This document shows, one piece after another, positions 44,925-53,816 of a stretch of DNA of 64,000 bases. How positions within the stretch are numbered: position 1 is the stretch's first letter; each line of letters starts with the position of its first letter. Position numbers and translations under genes: made by a program. Source of the stretch: Pseudomonadota bacterium (GTDB lineage Bacteria > Pseudomonadota > Gammaproteobacteria > Burkholderiales > Ferrovaceae); contig JAJZFH010000045.1 in assembly GCA_021805445.1 (NCBI GenBank), positions 20,706 to 84,705 on the forward strand, read 5' to 3'. The notes beneath the pieces were generated by a model, which was not told the origin of the DNA, did not search any database, and saw only the letters and a program-made list of their open reading frames with translations.

Positions 44925-45877
44925 GACAATAACTTCTCCAGGGCATCCAGAACTTCCGGTACGCTCGGACATGATCCTTTCCCGCCCAGATTCACGGCTC
45001 GCGCACTGCCGAAAACGCCCGTGGCTCGTGGGTCGGTGGCGGTGTACAGGGCCACCACCGGTCGCTGGAGCGCGGTGGCCAGATGGGAGAGGCCCGTATC
45101 CACACCAACCACAGCCTGGGCATGGGCCAGTAGGCCAGCCAGGCTGGTCAGATCGAGCGGTGCCAGAGCCTGTGCTCCGAAGATTTGATTCGCCAGATGC
45201 TGGGCGCGTTGACGTTCGCGTTCGTTGCCGCCGGGGAGCAGGATGGTCGATCCCTGGGCAGAGAGGTGCTGACCCAAGGCGATCCAGTGGGTTTCCGGCC
45301 ATTCCTTGTCACGGCGGCTGGTTCCGTGCAGAAAGAGGACATAGGGCTCGTCACCCATGGTGCGCGGGCGTGCCAGATCAGAGCGCAGGCCATAGGTGAC
45401 TGCTTTTTCCGGATCGTAACCCAGGGCAAGACCGGCCAGTGCACGGTTGCGTTCCACGGCATGAAGATTTCGGGAAACCCGGAAGCGCTGCTGGTAGAAC
45501 AGGCTGGCCAAGGGTTCGCGAATGCTGTGACGATCATATCCCATCCGCAAGGCGGGGCTGAAGCACCCAACCAACGCACTTTTGATCAGACCTTGCAGAT
45601 CCAGACTGGCATCATGGTTCAGAGTCTGCAGAACCTGTTTCAACCGACGCCATTCGGCATGGGTCGCCGGTGAAAAAAGAGCGGTACGCCAGCGCCGCAA
45701 GGCCACGGGAATTACACGGCGGACTGCTGGGTGCAGACGGGGCAGTGCCGCGAAGGATTCTTCCACGATCCAGTCGATGGAAAGGGTGGGGCAATGGTGG
45801 GCCATGTCCGTCACTGCCGGAAAGGCGTGAACCACATCGCCCAGGGAAGAGGTTTTGATGAGAAGGAGATCAGTCAT
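44921..45877 (-). CDS. waaC: Lipopolysaccharide heptosyltransferase I
   Basis: WaaC transfers the first heptose to Kdo of the inner core. The 318-residue GT9 protein begins MTDLLLIKTSSLGDVVHAFPA, the diagnostic N-terminus, and has IDWIVEESFAALP, DLQGLIKSALV, FLHGTSRRDKEWPETHW and the C-terminal donor site VGVDTGLSHLATALQRPVVALYTATDP. It overlaps waaA (4 bp) and is divergent from the WaaE-like glycosyltransferase across a 61-bp gap with no clear promoter. Confidence 0.95.
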   Translation of the reverse strand: MTDLLLIKTSSLGDVVHAFPAVTDMAHHCPTLSIDWIVEESFAALPRLHPAVRRVIPVALRRWRTALFSPATHAEWRRLKQVLQTLNHDASLDLQGLIKSALVGCFSPALRMGYDRHSIREPLASLFYQQRFRVSRNLHAVERNRALAGLALGYDPEKAVTYGLRSDLARPRTMGDEPYVLFLHGTSRRDKEWPETHWIALGQHLSAQGSTILLPGGNERERQRAQHLANQIFGAQALAPLDLTSLAGLLAHAQAVVGVDTGLSHLATALQRPVVALYTATDPRATGVFGSARAVNLGGKGSCPSVPEVLDALEKLLS

Positions 45878-45938
45878 GCCGCCATTCTAGGGGACCTGAC
45901 CCTGCGCGGCTAGTCGGAAGTGGAGTACACTCGCCCCC

Positions 45939-46718
45939 ATGTCACTTTCTGTCATCATCATTGCCAAAAACGAAGAGGCGGCGCTTGGTGCCTGTCTGGA
46001 CTCGGTTCTTTGGGCGGAGGAATGTATCGTCCTGGATGGGGGAAGTCGGGATGGTACGGTGGAACTGGCGCGCCAGCGTGGCGCACGGGTGGAGATTGCG
46101 GCGGATTGGCCCGGCTTCGGCCCACAGAAGAATCGTGCGCTGGATCTGGCCCGTGGGGACTGGGTGCTTTCACTGGATGCGGACGAGCAGGTACCCCCTG
46201 AACTGAAAGCGGAGATATTGGCGGTCATGGCAAATCCCGGGGCGCTGGATCTGTACCGTATGCCCCGCTCCTCGCGCTACTGTGGGCGCGCCCTGCGCCA
46301 TGGCGGGTGGTGGCCCGACTATGTGGTGCGTCTCTTTCGCAGGGGCAAGGCCCGTTTTTCTGCGGACTGGGTTCATGAACGACTGGTGGGAACGGAGGGG
46401 GGAGACATTGGAACCCTGAACGCCCCGCTGGAACACGATACTTATGTCGACCTGGAAGAGGCCCTCGACAAAGCCAACCATTATTCGACGCTGGGTGCCC
46501 GTCAGGCGTATGCCAAGGGACGGCGCGCCACCCTGGGCAAGGCGTTACGGCATGGATGCTGGGCATTTTTTCGAACCTTCATTCTGCGCCGCAGTTTTCT
46601 GGATGGAGGACAGGGCTTTTTGTTGGCCGTATCCAATGCCCACGCAACCTTTTACCGGTACGCCAAACTTTGGTGCCTGGATCGACCGGAGTGCCGGACT
46701 TTTCCTGCGGATCAGTGA
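45939..46718 (+). CDS. GT2 family glycosyltransferase, WaaE/KdtX-like
   Basis: The 259-residue GT-A protein starts MSLSVIIIAKNEEAALGACL, has the nucleotide-sugar DGGSRDGT motif and a DxD-type LSLDADEQVPPEL, and the C-terminal conserved region HYVxxN-like (HYSTLGARQAYAKGRRATLG). These features match the LPS-core beta-1,4-glucosyltransferase WaaE/LgtF-type family. Adjacency to waaC-waaA and msbA supports a role in extending the inner core, probably by adding glucose to heptose I. The exact acceptor cannot be set from sequence. Its 3' end overlaps the convergent msbA by 7 bp. Confidence 0.88.
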   Translation: MSLSVIIIAKNEEAALGACLDSVLWAEECIVLDGGSRDGTVELARQRGARVEIAADWPGFGPQKNRALDLARGDWVLSLDADEQVPPELKAEILAVMANPGALDLYRMPRSSRYCGRALRHGGWWPDYVVRLFRRGKARFSADWVHERLVGTEGGDIGTLNAPLEHDTYVDLEEALDKANHYSTLGARQAYAKGRRATLGKALRHGCWAFFRTFILRRSFLDGGQGFLLAVSNAHATFYRYAKLWCLDRPECRTFPADQ

Positions 46719-48457
46719 TCCAGGACTTGCAGGCGTTGTAACCTGGCGTAATGTCCATTCCGGTCCATCAGTTCCCGATGGGTTCCTTGCTCCACGATAT
46801 GCCCCTGGTCCAGCACAACGATGAGATCGGCTTTTTCAATCGTGGAAAGACGGTGCGCAATGACCAGGGTAGTGCGTCGTTCCATCAGGGTATCGAGGGC
46901 CGCCTGGACGGCACGCTCGGATTCGCTGTCGAGGGCTGAAGTGGCTTCGTCCAGAATCAGGACCGGGGCGTTTTTGAGGAGGGCGCGGGCGATGGCGATA
47001 CGCTGACGCTGTCCACCGGACAGACGTGCCCCGTTTTCTCCCAACAGGGTTTGAAATCCCTCGGGTAACTGTTCGATGAACTCCAGGGCATGGGCTGCGC
47101 GTGCAACCTCGCGCAACCGTTCCAACGGGGTTCCGCGCAAGGGGCCGTAACCGATGTTGTGGGCCACGGTATCGTTGAACAGGACCACTTCCTGGGTGAC
47201 GAGCGCCAGATTGCTGCGCAGACTGGCCAGGGTCAAGTCTGCAATGGGAGATCCATCCAGAAGGATGCGTCCTGACGTGGGGTTGTGAAAGCGGGGCACC
47301 AGACTGGCCAACGTACTTTTTCCGCTGCCTGAGGCCCCCACCAAGGCAACGGTTTGGCCGGACCGTATCTCCAGACTGAAGGAGTCGAGGGCCAGACGAT
47401 GACCGCGCGGATAGGCAAAACACACCTGATCAAAGTGCAAGTGACCCTGGGCATGTTCCAGGACCTGGGTTCCCTCATCCATCTCAGGGGATTGATCGAT
47501 CAGGGCAAAGACGCTCTCAGCGGCGGCCAGGCCGCGCTGCAAGGATTCGCTCAAATCGGAGAGACGCTTGATGGGGGCCAACAGCATGATCATGGCCGTG
47601 ATAAAGGAAACAAAGCCACCCACCGTGGTTTGATCGGCACCTGCCTGCCAGGTAGCCATACCGATGATGAGAGCAATGGCCAGGGCCGCAAAGAATTGGA
47701 CAACGGGAACATTGGCCGCACTGGCCGCCGCTTGCTTCATGCTCAGGCGCCGCACCCAATTGCTGGTTTCATGGAAACGGTCGGTTTCGATGGGGATTCC
47801 CCCAAACACCTTGATGACCTTCTGGCACTGGATCGACTCGTCCAGCACGCTGGTGAGATTGCCCATGGCACTCATGGTGTCGCGATTGATATGACGCAGG
47901 CGCAGGTTGACTTTTCGAACCACCCAGGCGATGGGCGGGGCCACCAGCAGGGTGACACTGGTGAGTTGCCAATTCAGGTAAACCAACCAGCCCATCAGGC
48001 CCACGACCACGAAACTGTCCGTGACCAGATTGGTCAGCACGGTTGTGCTGGCCTGCATGACCTGATTGGCGTCATACACCAGTTTGGAGATCAGTTCTCC
48101 GGTGCTGTGGTCATCGAAATAACGGGCAGGCAGATGGAGCAAGCGCTCGAACATGTGTTGACGCAGGTCCATGACCACTTTGTTGCCGACCCAGTTCATG
48201 GCGAACTTGGCGATAAAATTGGCAACGCCTCGAACCAGGAACAGTCCCATCAGCATGAACGGAACCCAATGCATCCAGTGCGGGTCCTTGTGCACGAAAC
48301 TTTTGTCGAGCATGGGTTTGAGCAGGGCCGGCAGGAACGGTTCGGTGGCCGCAGTCAGGATCATGGCCCCGACGGCACTGAAAAATTCCCAACGATAGGG
48401 GCGCACATGGCGCATCAGGCGGGAATAGAGGGAGGCGGTCCCAGGCAGAAGGCGCAT
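46712..48457 (-). CDS. msbA: Lipid A export ATP-binding/permease protein MsbA
   Basis: MsbA flips lipid A-core across the inner membrane. The 581-residue half-transporter has an N-terminal six-helix membrane domain (EFFSAVGAMILTAATEPFLPALLKP; VVMDLRQHMFERLLHLPARYFDDHSTGELISKL) and a C-terminal ABC ATPase with Walker A VGASGSGKSTL, Q-loop ALVTQEVVLFND, signature RLSGGQRQRIAIARALL, Walker B VLILDEATSALD and switch histidine VIAHRLST. FDDHSTGELISKLVYD is characteristic of MsbA. Neighbouring LPS-core genes agree. Confidence 0.94.
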   Translation of the reverse strand: MRLLPGTASLYSRLMRHVRPYRWEFFSAVGAMILTAATEPFLPALLKPMLDKSFVHKDPHWMHWVPFMLMGLFLVRGVANFIAKFAMNWVGNKVVMDLRQHMFERLLHLPARYFDDHSTGELISKLVYDANQVMQASTTVLTNLVTDSFVVVGLMGWLVYLNWQLTSVTLLVAPPIAWVVRKVNLRLRHINRDTMSAMGNLTSVLDESIQCQKVIKVFGGIPIETDRFHETSNWVRRLSMKQAAASAANVPVVQFFAALAIALIIGMATWQAGADQTTVGGFVSFITAMIMLLAPIKRLSDLSESLQRGLAAAESVFALIDQSPEMDEGTQVLEHAQGHLHFDQVCFAYPRGHRLALDSFSLEIRSGQTVALVGASGSGKSTLASLVPRFHNPTSGRILLDGSPIADLTLASLRSNLALVTQEVVLFNDTVAHNIGYGPLRGTPLERLREVARAAHALEFIEQLPEGFQTLLGENGARLSGGQRQRIAIARALLKNAPVLILDEATSALDSESERAVQAALDTLMERRTTLVIAHRLSTIEKADLIVVLDQGHIVEQGTHRELMDRNGHYARLQRLQVLDH

Positions 48458-48483
48458 GGTGTGGTGAAGTCGGTCCTAAAGTC

Positions 48484-49239
48484 CTAATTATGCGCTACCA
48501 GAGCCAAAGTGACTACCGTAGCACTTTCTACCAACTCCACCAGCGCACCCGCCGTATCCCCGGTGGTGCCCTGAATTTGCCCCATGAGTTTTTGGTGCCA
48601 CCAGTAACCGGCGATCCCGGCCACCAGGATGGCGCCCAGACCGGGGCGTCCGAAGCCAATCAAAACACTGGCCAGCGTCATGATGCAGACTCCCCAGACC
48701 GGGGTGCGCGGCATGTATTGGGAGAGGGCTTCTCCCATCCCACCGGGGCGAACGTAGGGGGTCGTCAGGAACAGCAGGCATAGGGCGGTGCGGCCCAGGA
48801 GTGGGGGCAGCAGCAGAAAACCTGGGGCGATACGCGCATCCAGCGTGATCAGGGCCATGGCTTTGACCAGTAATACGAGGACCACGCTGACCACGGCAAA
48901 AGCGCCGCAGCGAGGGTCTTTCATGAGTTCCAGGATGCGGCCCCGGTCCCCTCGGCCACCCGCAAAGGCATCTACCGAGTCGGCCAGTCCATCCAGGTGC
49001 AGTGCCCCGGTGAGTCCGACCCACAGGACCAGAATCAGCGCACCGGATAAATTGGAGGACACGCCCAGATAAGAAGTGAGCGCACACATTCCGGCCAATA
49101 GAGCGCCAATGATGGCGCCCACGGCAGGATAAAAAAGGAGGGACTGTCCCAACTCATGAGGGGTCGGGGGAGGACCGGCGGGTAGGGGCAGGCGGGTCAG
49201 GAATTGCAGAGCCAGGCCAAAGGTTCGCAGGGGTTTCAC
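48484..49239 (-). CDS. cobS: Adenosylcobinamide-GDP ribazoletransferase (cobalamin synthase)
   Basis: CobS joins adenosylcobinamide-GDP and alpha-ribazole(-phosphate) to make adenosylcobalamin (phosphate). The 251-residue membrane protein has the family N-terminus (ALQFLTRLPLPAGPPPTPHELG), the conserved acidic LHLDGLADSVDAFAGG with MKDPRCGAFAV, and several hydrophobic segments. It is the last gene of cobU-cobT-cobC-cobS, overlapping cobC by 4 bp. Confidence 0.95.
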   Translation of the reverse strand: MKPLRTFGLALQFLTRLPLPAGPPPTPHELGQSLLFYPAVGAIIGALLAGMCALTSYLGVSSNLSGALILVLWVGLTGALHLDGLADSVDAFAGGRGDRGRILELMKDPRCGAFAVVSVVLVLLVKAMALITLDARIAPGFLLLPPLLGRTALCLLFLTTPYVRPGGMGEALSQYMPRTPVWGVCIMTLASVLIGFGRPGLGAILVAGIAGYWWHQKLMGQIQGTTGDTAGALVELVESATVVTLALVAHN

Positions 49240-49796
49240 GCAGAGGGGGACTCATTTTTTTTCCAGTCGTTCACGGCATGCAAAGAGCCGTGGGGGACCG
49301 GATAGGTCAAAAAATCGCTGCGCCGGGTTCGATTCAGTCGATGATGCAACAGACGGATGACTCCGCCATGGGTAACCAGTAGAACGGTTTGACCTGCGTA
49401 CTGCTGCATCGATTCAATCCAGCCGGCTTCGACACGCTGGCAGAAATGCTCGAGCGTTTCCCCTTCGGGGGGGGGCTGTTGCCAGGGATCACGCCAGAAT
49501 GCTGCCAATGCTTGAGGGTCTTTCTGGATCAATTCTGCGGCTGTGTGTCCTTCCCAACATCCGAAATCCAGTTCGCTGAAACGTTCATCCACCGTCAGTG
49601 GGACCTGCAGACGGGCGGCCAGGTTTTCGGCAAAGTGCTGGCAACGCTGACGGGGAGAGCATACGATCCGATTCCCGCGCCAGAGGGTTACGGCTTGTTC
49701 CATTTGTTGCCACCCCAAATCGGTCAGCGGATCATCCAGGCGTCCCCGAAAACCCCCGTGTCCGGTGTCTCCGTGACGCAGAAGATGGGGGATCAC
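49236..49796 (-). CDS. cobC: Alpha-ribazole phosphatase-like histidine phosphatase
   Basis: CobC removes the 5'-phosphate from alpha-ribazole phosphate or cobalamin phosphate. The 186-residue protein has the histidine phosphatase signature [11 protein letters not shown] (RHG catalytic histidine), the second arginine in [12 protein letters not shown], acidic [12 protein letters not shown], and the C-terminal THGGVIRLL histidine. The fold itself is broad in specificity; the assignment rests on its position between cobT and cobS with 4-bp overlaps on each side. Confidence 0.88.
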   Translation of the reverse strand: MIPHLLRHGDTGHGGFRGRLDDPLTDLGWQQMEQAVTLWRGNRIVCSPRQRCQHFAENLAARLQVPLTVDERFSELDFGCWEGHTAAELIQKDPQALAAFWRDPWQQPPPEGETLEHFCQRVEAGWIESMQQYAGQTVLLVTHGGVIRLLHHRLNRTRRSDFLTYPVPHGSLHAVNDWKKNESPSA

Positions 49797-50845
49797 AACT
49801 TCTCCGAAACTGCCGCTTCGGCAAAGGTGGCCATCTCCCCATGGAGCGCACAGGCCAGGCGCAGCAGGGGGACGGCGCTGGCGGCGCCACTGCCTTCGCC
49901 CAGGCGCAGGCCGAGGGACAAGAGCGGGTGGGCATCCAGTGCTTCAAGAATGGCCTGATGCCCGGGTTCGGTCGACCGGTGGCCATACAAAAACCAACGC
50001 GCTACCCCAGGATTCATGCGTTCTGCCACGAGGGCGGCCACACTGCTGATGAACCCGTCCACCAGCACGGGCAGACCCCGCTGGGCAGCGGTACAGTAGG
50101 CGCCGGTGAGGGCGGCAATTTCGAATCCTCCCAGATGGTTCAGGATGGCGTAGGGGGATGTGAGTGCATGCTCATGTTTCAACAGGCTTTGAGCAATGAC
50201 CTCGATCTTGTGGGATACCCCCGCTGCGGCCAATCCGGTGCCGGGGCCCGCCAGTCGTTGCGGAGGGAGGCCGAGCAGGACGCAGGCCATGGCAGTGGCG
50301 GAAGTCGTGTTGCCGATGCCCATTTCTCCGCCGATGAAGAGGTCTGCGCCGGTCTGCAGTGCGGCTTCGACACGGGCCCGTCCGGCGGCCAGTGCCGCAT
50401 GGCATTGGGATTCGGTCATGGCGGGCACATAAAGGAAATTGGCGGTGCCGGGGCCCAACCCAAGATGGTGCACGCCAGGCACTTGCGTCAGGTTCTGAAC
50501 CGTGCCCAGATCGATGACTTCGAGGGATGCGCCCAAAGTTCGGGCCAGCACGCTGATGGCTGCACCGCCCCGGGCAAAGTTCTTGATCATTTCACCTGTG
50601 ACGGCCTGGGGGAAGGCGGAGATATTTTCTGCGGTGATGCCGTGGTCTCCCGCGAAGATGCTGATCCATACCTGCTTCATGTGCGGACGTTCCCGCCCTT
50701 GAGCGGCGGCCAGGAAACAGGCCAATTCCTCCAGTTGGCCGAGGGAGCCGGGTGGTTTGGTCAGTTGTGCCTGGCGCTGGTGCGCTGCCAGACGCGCGAC
50801 TTCATCCAGTGGATGAGGGGGAAGGGTCAACCAGTCAGGAATCAT
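49793..50845 (-). CDS. cobT: Nicotinate-nucleotide-dimethylbenzimidazole phosphoribosyltransferase
   Basis: CobT activates the lower ligand base to its alpha-ribotide. The 350-residue product has the family start ([28 protein letters not shown]), [34 protein letters not shown] and [12 protein letters not shown], the normal motifs. The catalytic glutamate lies near the C-terminus (RLGEGSGAA). It overlaps both cobU and cobC by 4 bp, strongly implying co-translation. Confidence 0.95.
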   Translation of the reverse strand: MIPDWLTLPPHPLDEVARLAAHQRQAQLTKPPGSLGQLEELACFLAAAQGRERPHMKQVWISIFAGDHGITAENISAFPQAVTGEMIKNFARGGAAISVLARTLGASLEVIDLGTVQNLTQVPGVHHLGLGPGTANFLYVPAMTESQCHAALAAGRARVEAALQTGADLFIGGEMGIGNTTSATAMACVLLGLPPQRLAGPGTGLAAAGVSHKIEVIAQSLLKHEHALTSPYAILNHLGGFEIAALTGAYCTAAQRGLPVLVDGFISSVAALVAERMNPGVARWFLYGHRSTEPGHQAILEALDAHPLLSLGLRLGEGSGAASAVPLLRLACALHGEMATFAEAAVSEKL

Positions 50846-51378
50846 GGGCGTCCTTTCAAAAAAATGGGGAGGCCGGCGACCATCAACAGAACCGGGTCGC
50901 AGAGAGTCGCCAGGGCCTGATGCAGGCGACCGGCCTGATCACAGAAACGACGGGTCAATTCTCCAAGGGGGACGATGCCCAATCCGGTTTCGTTGCTGAC
51001 CAGGATCAGGGTGCCGGGCAGGGAGGGGAGGAGCGCCAGGAGGGCATCCTGTTCACGCTGTGCGCACTGCGGGTCGGAATCGAACAGCAGGTTGGTCAAC
51101 CACAGCGTCAAACAGTCCACCAGGATGAGGCCCTCGGGATGTGCATGGGCGAGCAGGGTCCTTGCCAAAGCCACCGGTTCTTCGACCACTTGCCAATGGG
51201 CCGGGCGGGTCGAACGGTGATGGGCAATGCGTGCGCGCATTTCCTCATCCTCGATTCGGGCAGTGGCAAGATAGGTGACGGGACGGGCACTGTGTTTGGC
51301 CCACTGTTCGGCCTGAGCGCTTTTACCGGAACGAACGCCGCCGAGAATCAAAACTCGCTGTGGGGCCTCAGCGCTCAT
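50842..51378 (-). CDS. cobU: Adenosylcobinamide kinase / adenosylcobinamide-phosphate guanylyltransferase
   Basis: CobU phosphorylates adenosylcobinamide and then attaches GMP. The 178-residue protein has the P loop [38 protein letters not shown], in which the guanylylated histidine lies, [12 protein letters not shown] (Walker B) and [15 protein letters not shown] 51378 is preferred; a GTG 6 bp upstream is possible. Its start lies inside the 3' end of rdgC (11-bp overlap), so there is no room for a cobalamin riboswitch directly before it. Confidence 0.94.
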   Translation of the reverse strand: MSAEAPQRVLILGGVRSGKSAQAEQWAKHSARPVTYLATARIEDEEMRARIAHHRSTRPAHWQVVEEPVALARTLLAHAHPEGLILVDCLTLWLTNLLFDSDPQCAQREQDALLALLPSLPGTLILVSNETGLGIVPLGELTRRFCDQAGRLHQALATLCDPVLLMVAGLPIFLKGRP

Positions 51379-52249
51379 CCACACCGTCCAGAGCTTCCAC
51401 CAGATCCCGGATCAAGTGGGAAAATTCGCTGGTCATCAGGGTGAAATCATTATCGAAGGCCTCTTCACCGGCGTTTGAACTTTCGCTCAGGATATCGTGC
51501 GGGGACAGGCGTCTCAATTGTAGGGCTTCGTCCAGCACGAAGGAGATTTTTTGCCCCCAGGTCAGGGCAAGACGGGAAACTTCCTTGCCCCCTTGCACAT
51601 GCTGTCGGATCTCTGCGCCTTCCAGGGAGTGGTGGGCATAGCGCACTTTCATGCGTTCATCCTGGCGGGCGCGCAACTCGCAATCCTGGTCGATGGTGAA
51701 AACCGCAGGAAGCGTGTCTTCCACCAGCCATTGAGTCATGGCCGTGACCGGAGACAAACGGGTGCGCAGGGGGGCAGCACTGAACTCCACGCCACATTTC
51801 CGCAGGGTCTCCAGCACTTCCTCGGCACGTCCGGGATTGGCGCTGTCCACTACCAGCCACTGGTTTTGCGGGTCGATCCAGGCATAGGTTCTGCGTTGTA
51901 CGGAAAAGGCGCGGGGGAGCAATTCATCCGTCACTTCTTCCTTGATATCCTTCATCTGTTTACGCCCCGGTTTATAGCCACGGGTATGTTCGAATTCCTC
52001 GGCGCGCTGGCGTGCCTGTTGGGCAATCACGGAGGCGGGCAGGAGTTTTTTTTCGATGCCAAGACAAACCAGCAGATGGGGCGGCAGGGTATAAACGAAG
52101 TCTTCGTCATTGGGGGGGAGCCAGCCGTTGCGCTGCAGGTCACTTCCCGTGCAGGGCTGAAGGGGGCGGTGCGACAACCGCTCACTCAGGGACTCGGCCG
52201 AATCCTTCCAGGCACCGAGGCGGTAGAGCACAAGATTCTTGAACCACAT
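51368..52249 (-). CDS. rdgC: Recombination-associated protein RdgC
   Basis: RdgC is a nucleoid-associated, ring-forming DNA-binding protein that restrains RecA and helps when replication restart is defective. The 293-residue product begins MWFKNLVLYRL and carries the family segments LPPHLLVCLGIEKKLLPASVI, EVTDELLPRAFSVQRRTYAWID, and the C-terminal DEALQLRRL...DNDFTLMTSEFSHLI. ATG 52249 is set by homology and by GGGG upstream. It heads the cob operon by overlap although no functional link is known. Confidence 0.94.
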   Translation of the reverse strand: MWFKNLVLYRLGAWKDSAESLSERLSHRPLQPCTGSDLQRNGWLPPNDEDFVYTLPPHLLVCLGIEKKLLPASVIAQQARQRAEEFEHTRGYKPGRKQMKDIKEEVTDELLPRAFSVQRRTYAWIDPQNQWLVVDSANPGRAEEVLETLRKCGVEFSAAPLRTRLSPVTAMTQWLVEDTLPAVFTIDQDCELRARQDERMKVRYAHHSLEGAEIRQHVQGGKEVSRLALTWGQKISFVLDEALQLRRLSPHDILSESSNAGEEAFDNDFTLMTSEFSHLIRDLVEALDGVDER

Positions 52250-52298
52250 GGTCAATCCCCATAAAGGATGGAATTCTACCAGAAGGACGGTGGGACCT

Positions 52299-53789
52299 TC
52301 ACCGGGGCGATGGATCTTCCGGGGGACTCTCCAATTCCAGTGCGGCTTTTTCCACCAATTCCTCAGGCAGACGTGCCTGTGCCTGGATGGATACGCCCAG
52401 ACGTTCGAATTCACGCGCCTGAGCAATCAAATTGCCTTTGCCCGTATGGAGTTGACCATAGGCCTTGTCGTAGACGGTGCGGGCTTTTTCCAACTCCTTG
52501 CCGACCTGTTCCATGCTGGTGACGAAGCCCACCAGTTTTTTATAGACCCGGCCGGCCCGTTCTGCCAGTTCTGCCGTATGGGCATTCTGTTCTTCGAAAC
52601 GCCACAGTTGGCGGACGATATTGAGACTGGTCATGAGGGTGGTGGGGGTGGCGACCAGCACATTTTTTTCGATGGCATTCTGGAACAAACTGTCATCAGC
52701 GCGCAAGGCTTCCACAAAGGCCGATTCGATGGGGATGAACATGAAGACCATTTCCGGTGTGTTGAGTCCCGGCAGGGTGAAATAGGAACGGTCAGACAGT
52801 TCCTGAATGCGTGCAGCCACGGCCTGGACATGTTCCTTCAGGGCAATGGCACGTTCTGCATCCTCTTCTGCATTGACGTAACGGGTGTAGGCATTGAGGG
52901 AAACCTTGGCGTCGATGACCAGATGTTTGGACTGGGGCAGATAGATGACGACATCAGGGCGCCGTCGTCCTTCCTCCGTGGCAAAACTGACTTCCCGCCG
53001 GTAATCCTGACCTTCGCGCAGCCCCGAGCGATCCAGCAGGTTCTCCAGGACCAACTCGCCCCAGTTCCCCTGTTTTTTGGCTTGGCCCTTGAGGGCCGTG
53101 GCCAGTTGGTGGGCTTCCTCGCTCATCTGCTGGTTGAGCGTCTTGAGAAGTCCCAATTCGGCTTTGAGTTGGGCCTGCTGCTCCGTGTCGCGACGGTGAA
53201 TTTCTTCCACCTTCGTGCCAAACTCGCCCAGTCGCTCCCGTAAAGGATTGAGCAGTTGACCCAGGGAATTCTCGTTCTGTTCCTTGAAATGACGGGACTT
53301 TTCTTCCAGGATGTCGTTGGCCAGATTCTTGAATTGCAGGGATAATTCATCCCGTGCTTCCTGCAGGAGAACGATTTTTTCTCCTGACTGGGTGCGTTCT
53401 GCATCCAGTCGAGTCTGTAATTCCGCAACCTGGGCCAAATGTTGACGATGGTCGTTGACCTCTCTCTGGAGGTTCTGGCGCGCTTCGTTCAACTCCTCTG
53501 CCAATCTTTGGCAACGGCCTTGTTCGGCGGTCAGTTCGGCGGATAGGCGGCCCTCCTGGAGGTGCCAGTGATGTTCATGGTCGCGCGCCTGGTTCAAGCT
53601 TTGTTCGAGTTCGCTCAAACGCCTTTCCAGTTCAGGCAGTCGACTGGCTCGTTCCATCCATTGGGCACGCTCCACGGCTCCTTCCGATCGTCCTTTTTCA
53701 GTGTAAACTGCCAGTCGGCTGCGCCAGATCAAACTGGAAAGCAAAACTCCCAGCGCCAGAGAAAGGATACCAACGACTGCAACTTCCAT
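52299..53789 (-). CDS. rmuC: DNA recombination protein RmuC
   Basis: RmuC proteins limit inversions at short inverted repeats; they carry a nuclease-like fold. The 496-residue protein has an N-terminal membrane helix (VAVVGILSLALGVLLSSLIW), a long charged coiled coil (about residues 35-220), and the conserved PD-(D/E)XK-like domain with KKQGNWGELVLENLLDRSGL, RRPDVVIYLPQSKHLVIDAKVSLNAY and FIPIESAFVEAL. The C-terminal helical part ends in a proline-rich tail. It lies between rdgC and opgD on the same strand. Confidence 0.94.
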   Translation of the reverse strand: MEVAVVGILSLALGVLLSSLIWRSRLAVYTEKGRSEGAVERAQWMERASRLPELERRLSELEQSLNQARDHEHHWHLQEGRLSAELTAEQGRCQRLAEELNEARQNLQREVNDHRQHLAQVAELQTRLDAERTQSGEKIVLLQEARDELSLQFKNLANDILEEKSRHFKEQNENSLGQLLNPLRERLGEFGTKVEEIHRRDTEQQAQLKAELGLLKTLNQQMSEEAHQLATALKGQAKKQGNWGELVLENLLDRSGLREGQDYRREVSFATEEGRRRPDVVIYLPQSKHLVIDAKVSLNAYTRYVNAEEDAERAIALKEHVQAVAARIQELSDRSYFTLPGLNTPEMVFMFIPIESAFVEALRADDSLFQNAIEKNVLVATPTTLMTSLNIVRQLWRFEEQNAHTAELAERAGRVYKKLVGFVTSMEQVGKELEKARTVYDKAYGQLHTGKGNLIAQAREFERLGVSIQAQARLPEELVEKAALELESPPEDPSPR

Positions 53790-53816
53790 GAGGAAACTCC
53801 CTGAGTGGACTCGGCT

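Noticed and set aside
44925..45302. Upstream extension of waaA through waaC
   Set aside because: The extra 126 codons are an out-of-frame reading of waaC; WaaA homology begins at 44924.
51379..51450. Possible cobalamin riboswitch before cobU
   Set aside because: This stretch is the coding 3' end of rdgC, with no B12-box-like sequence.
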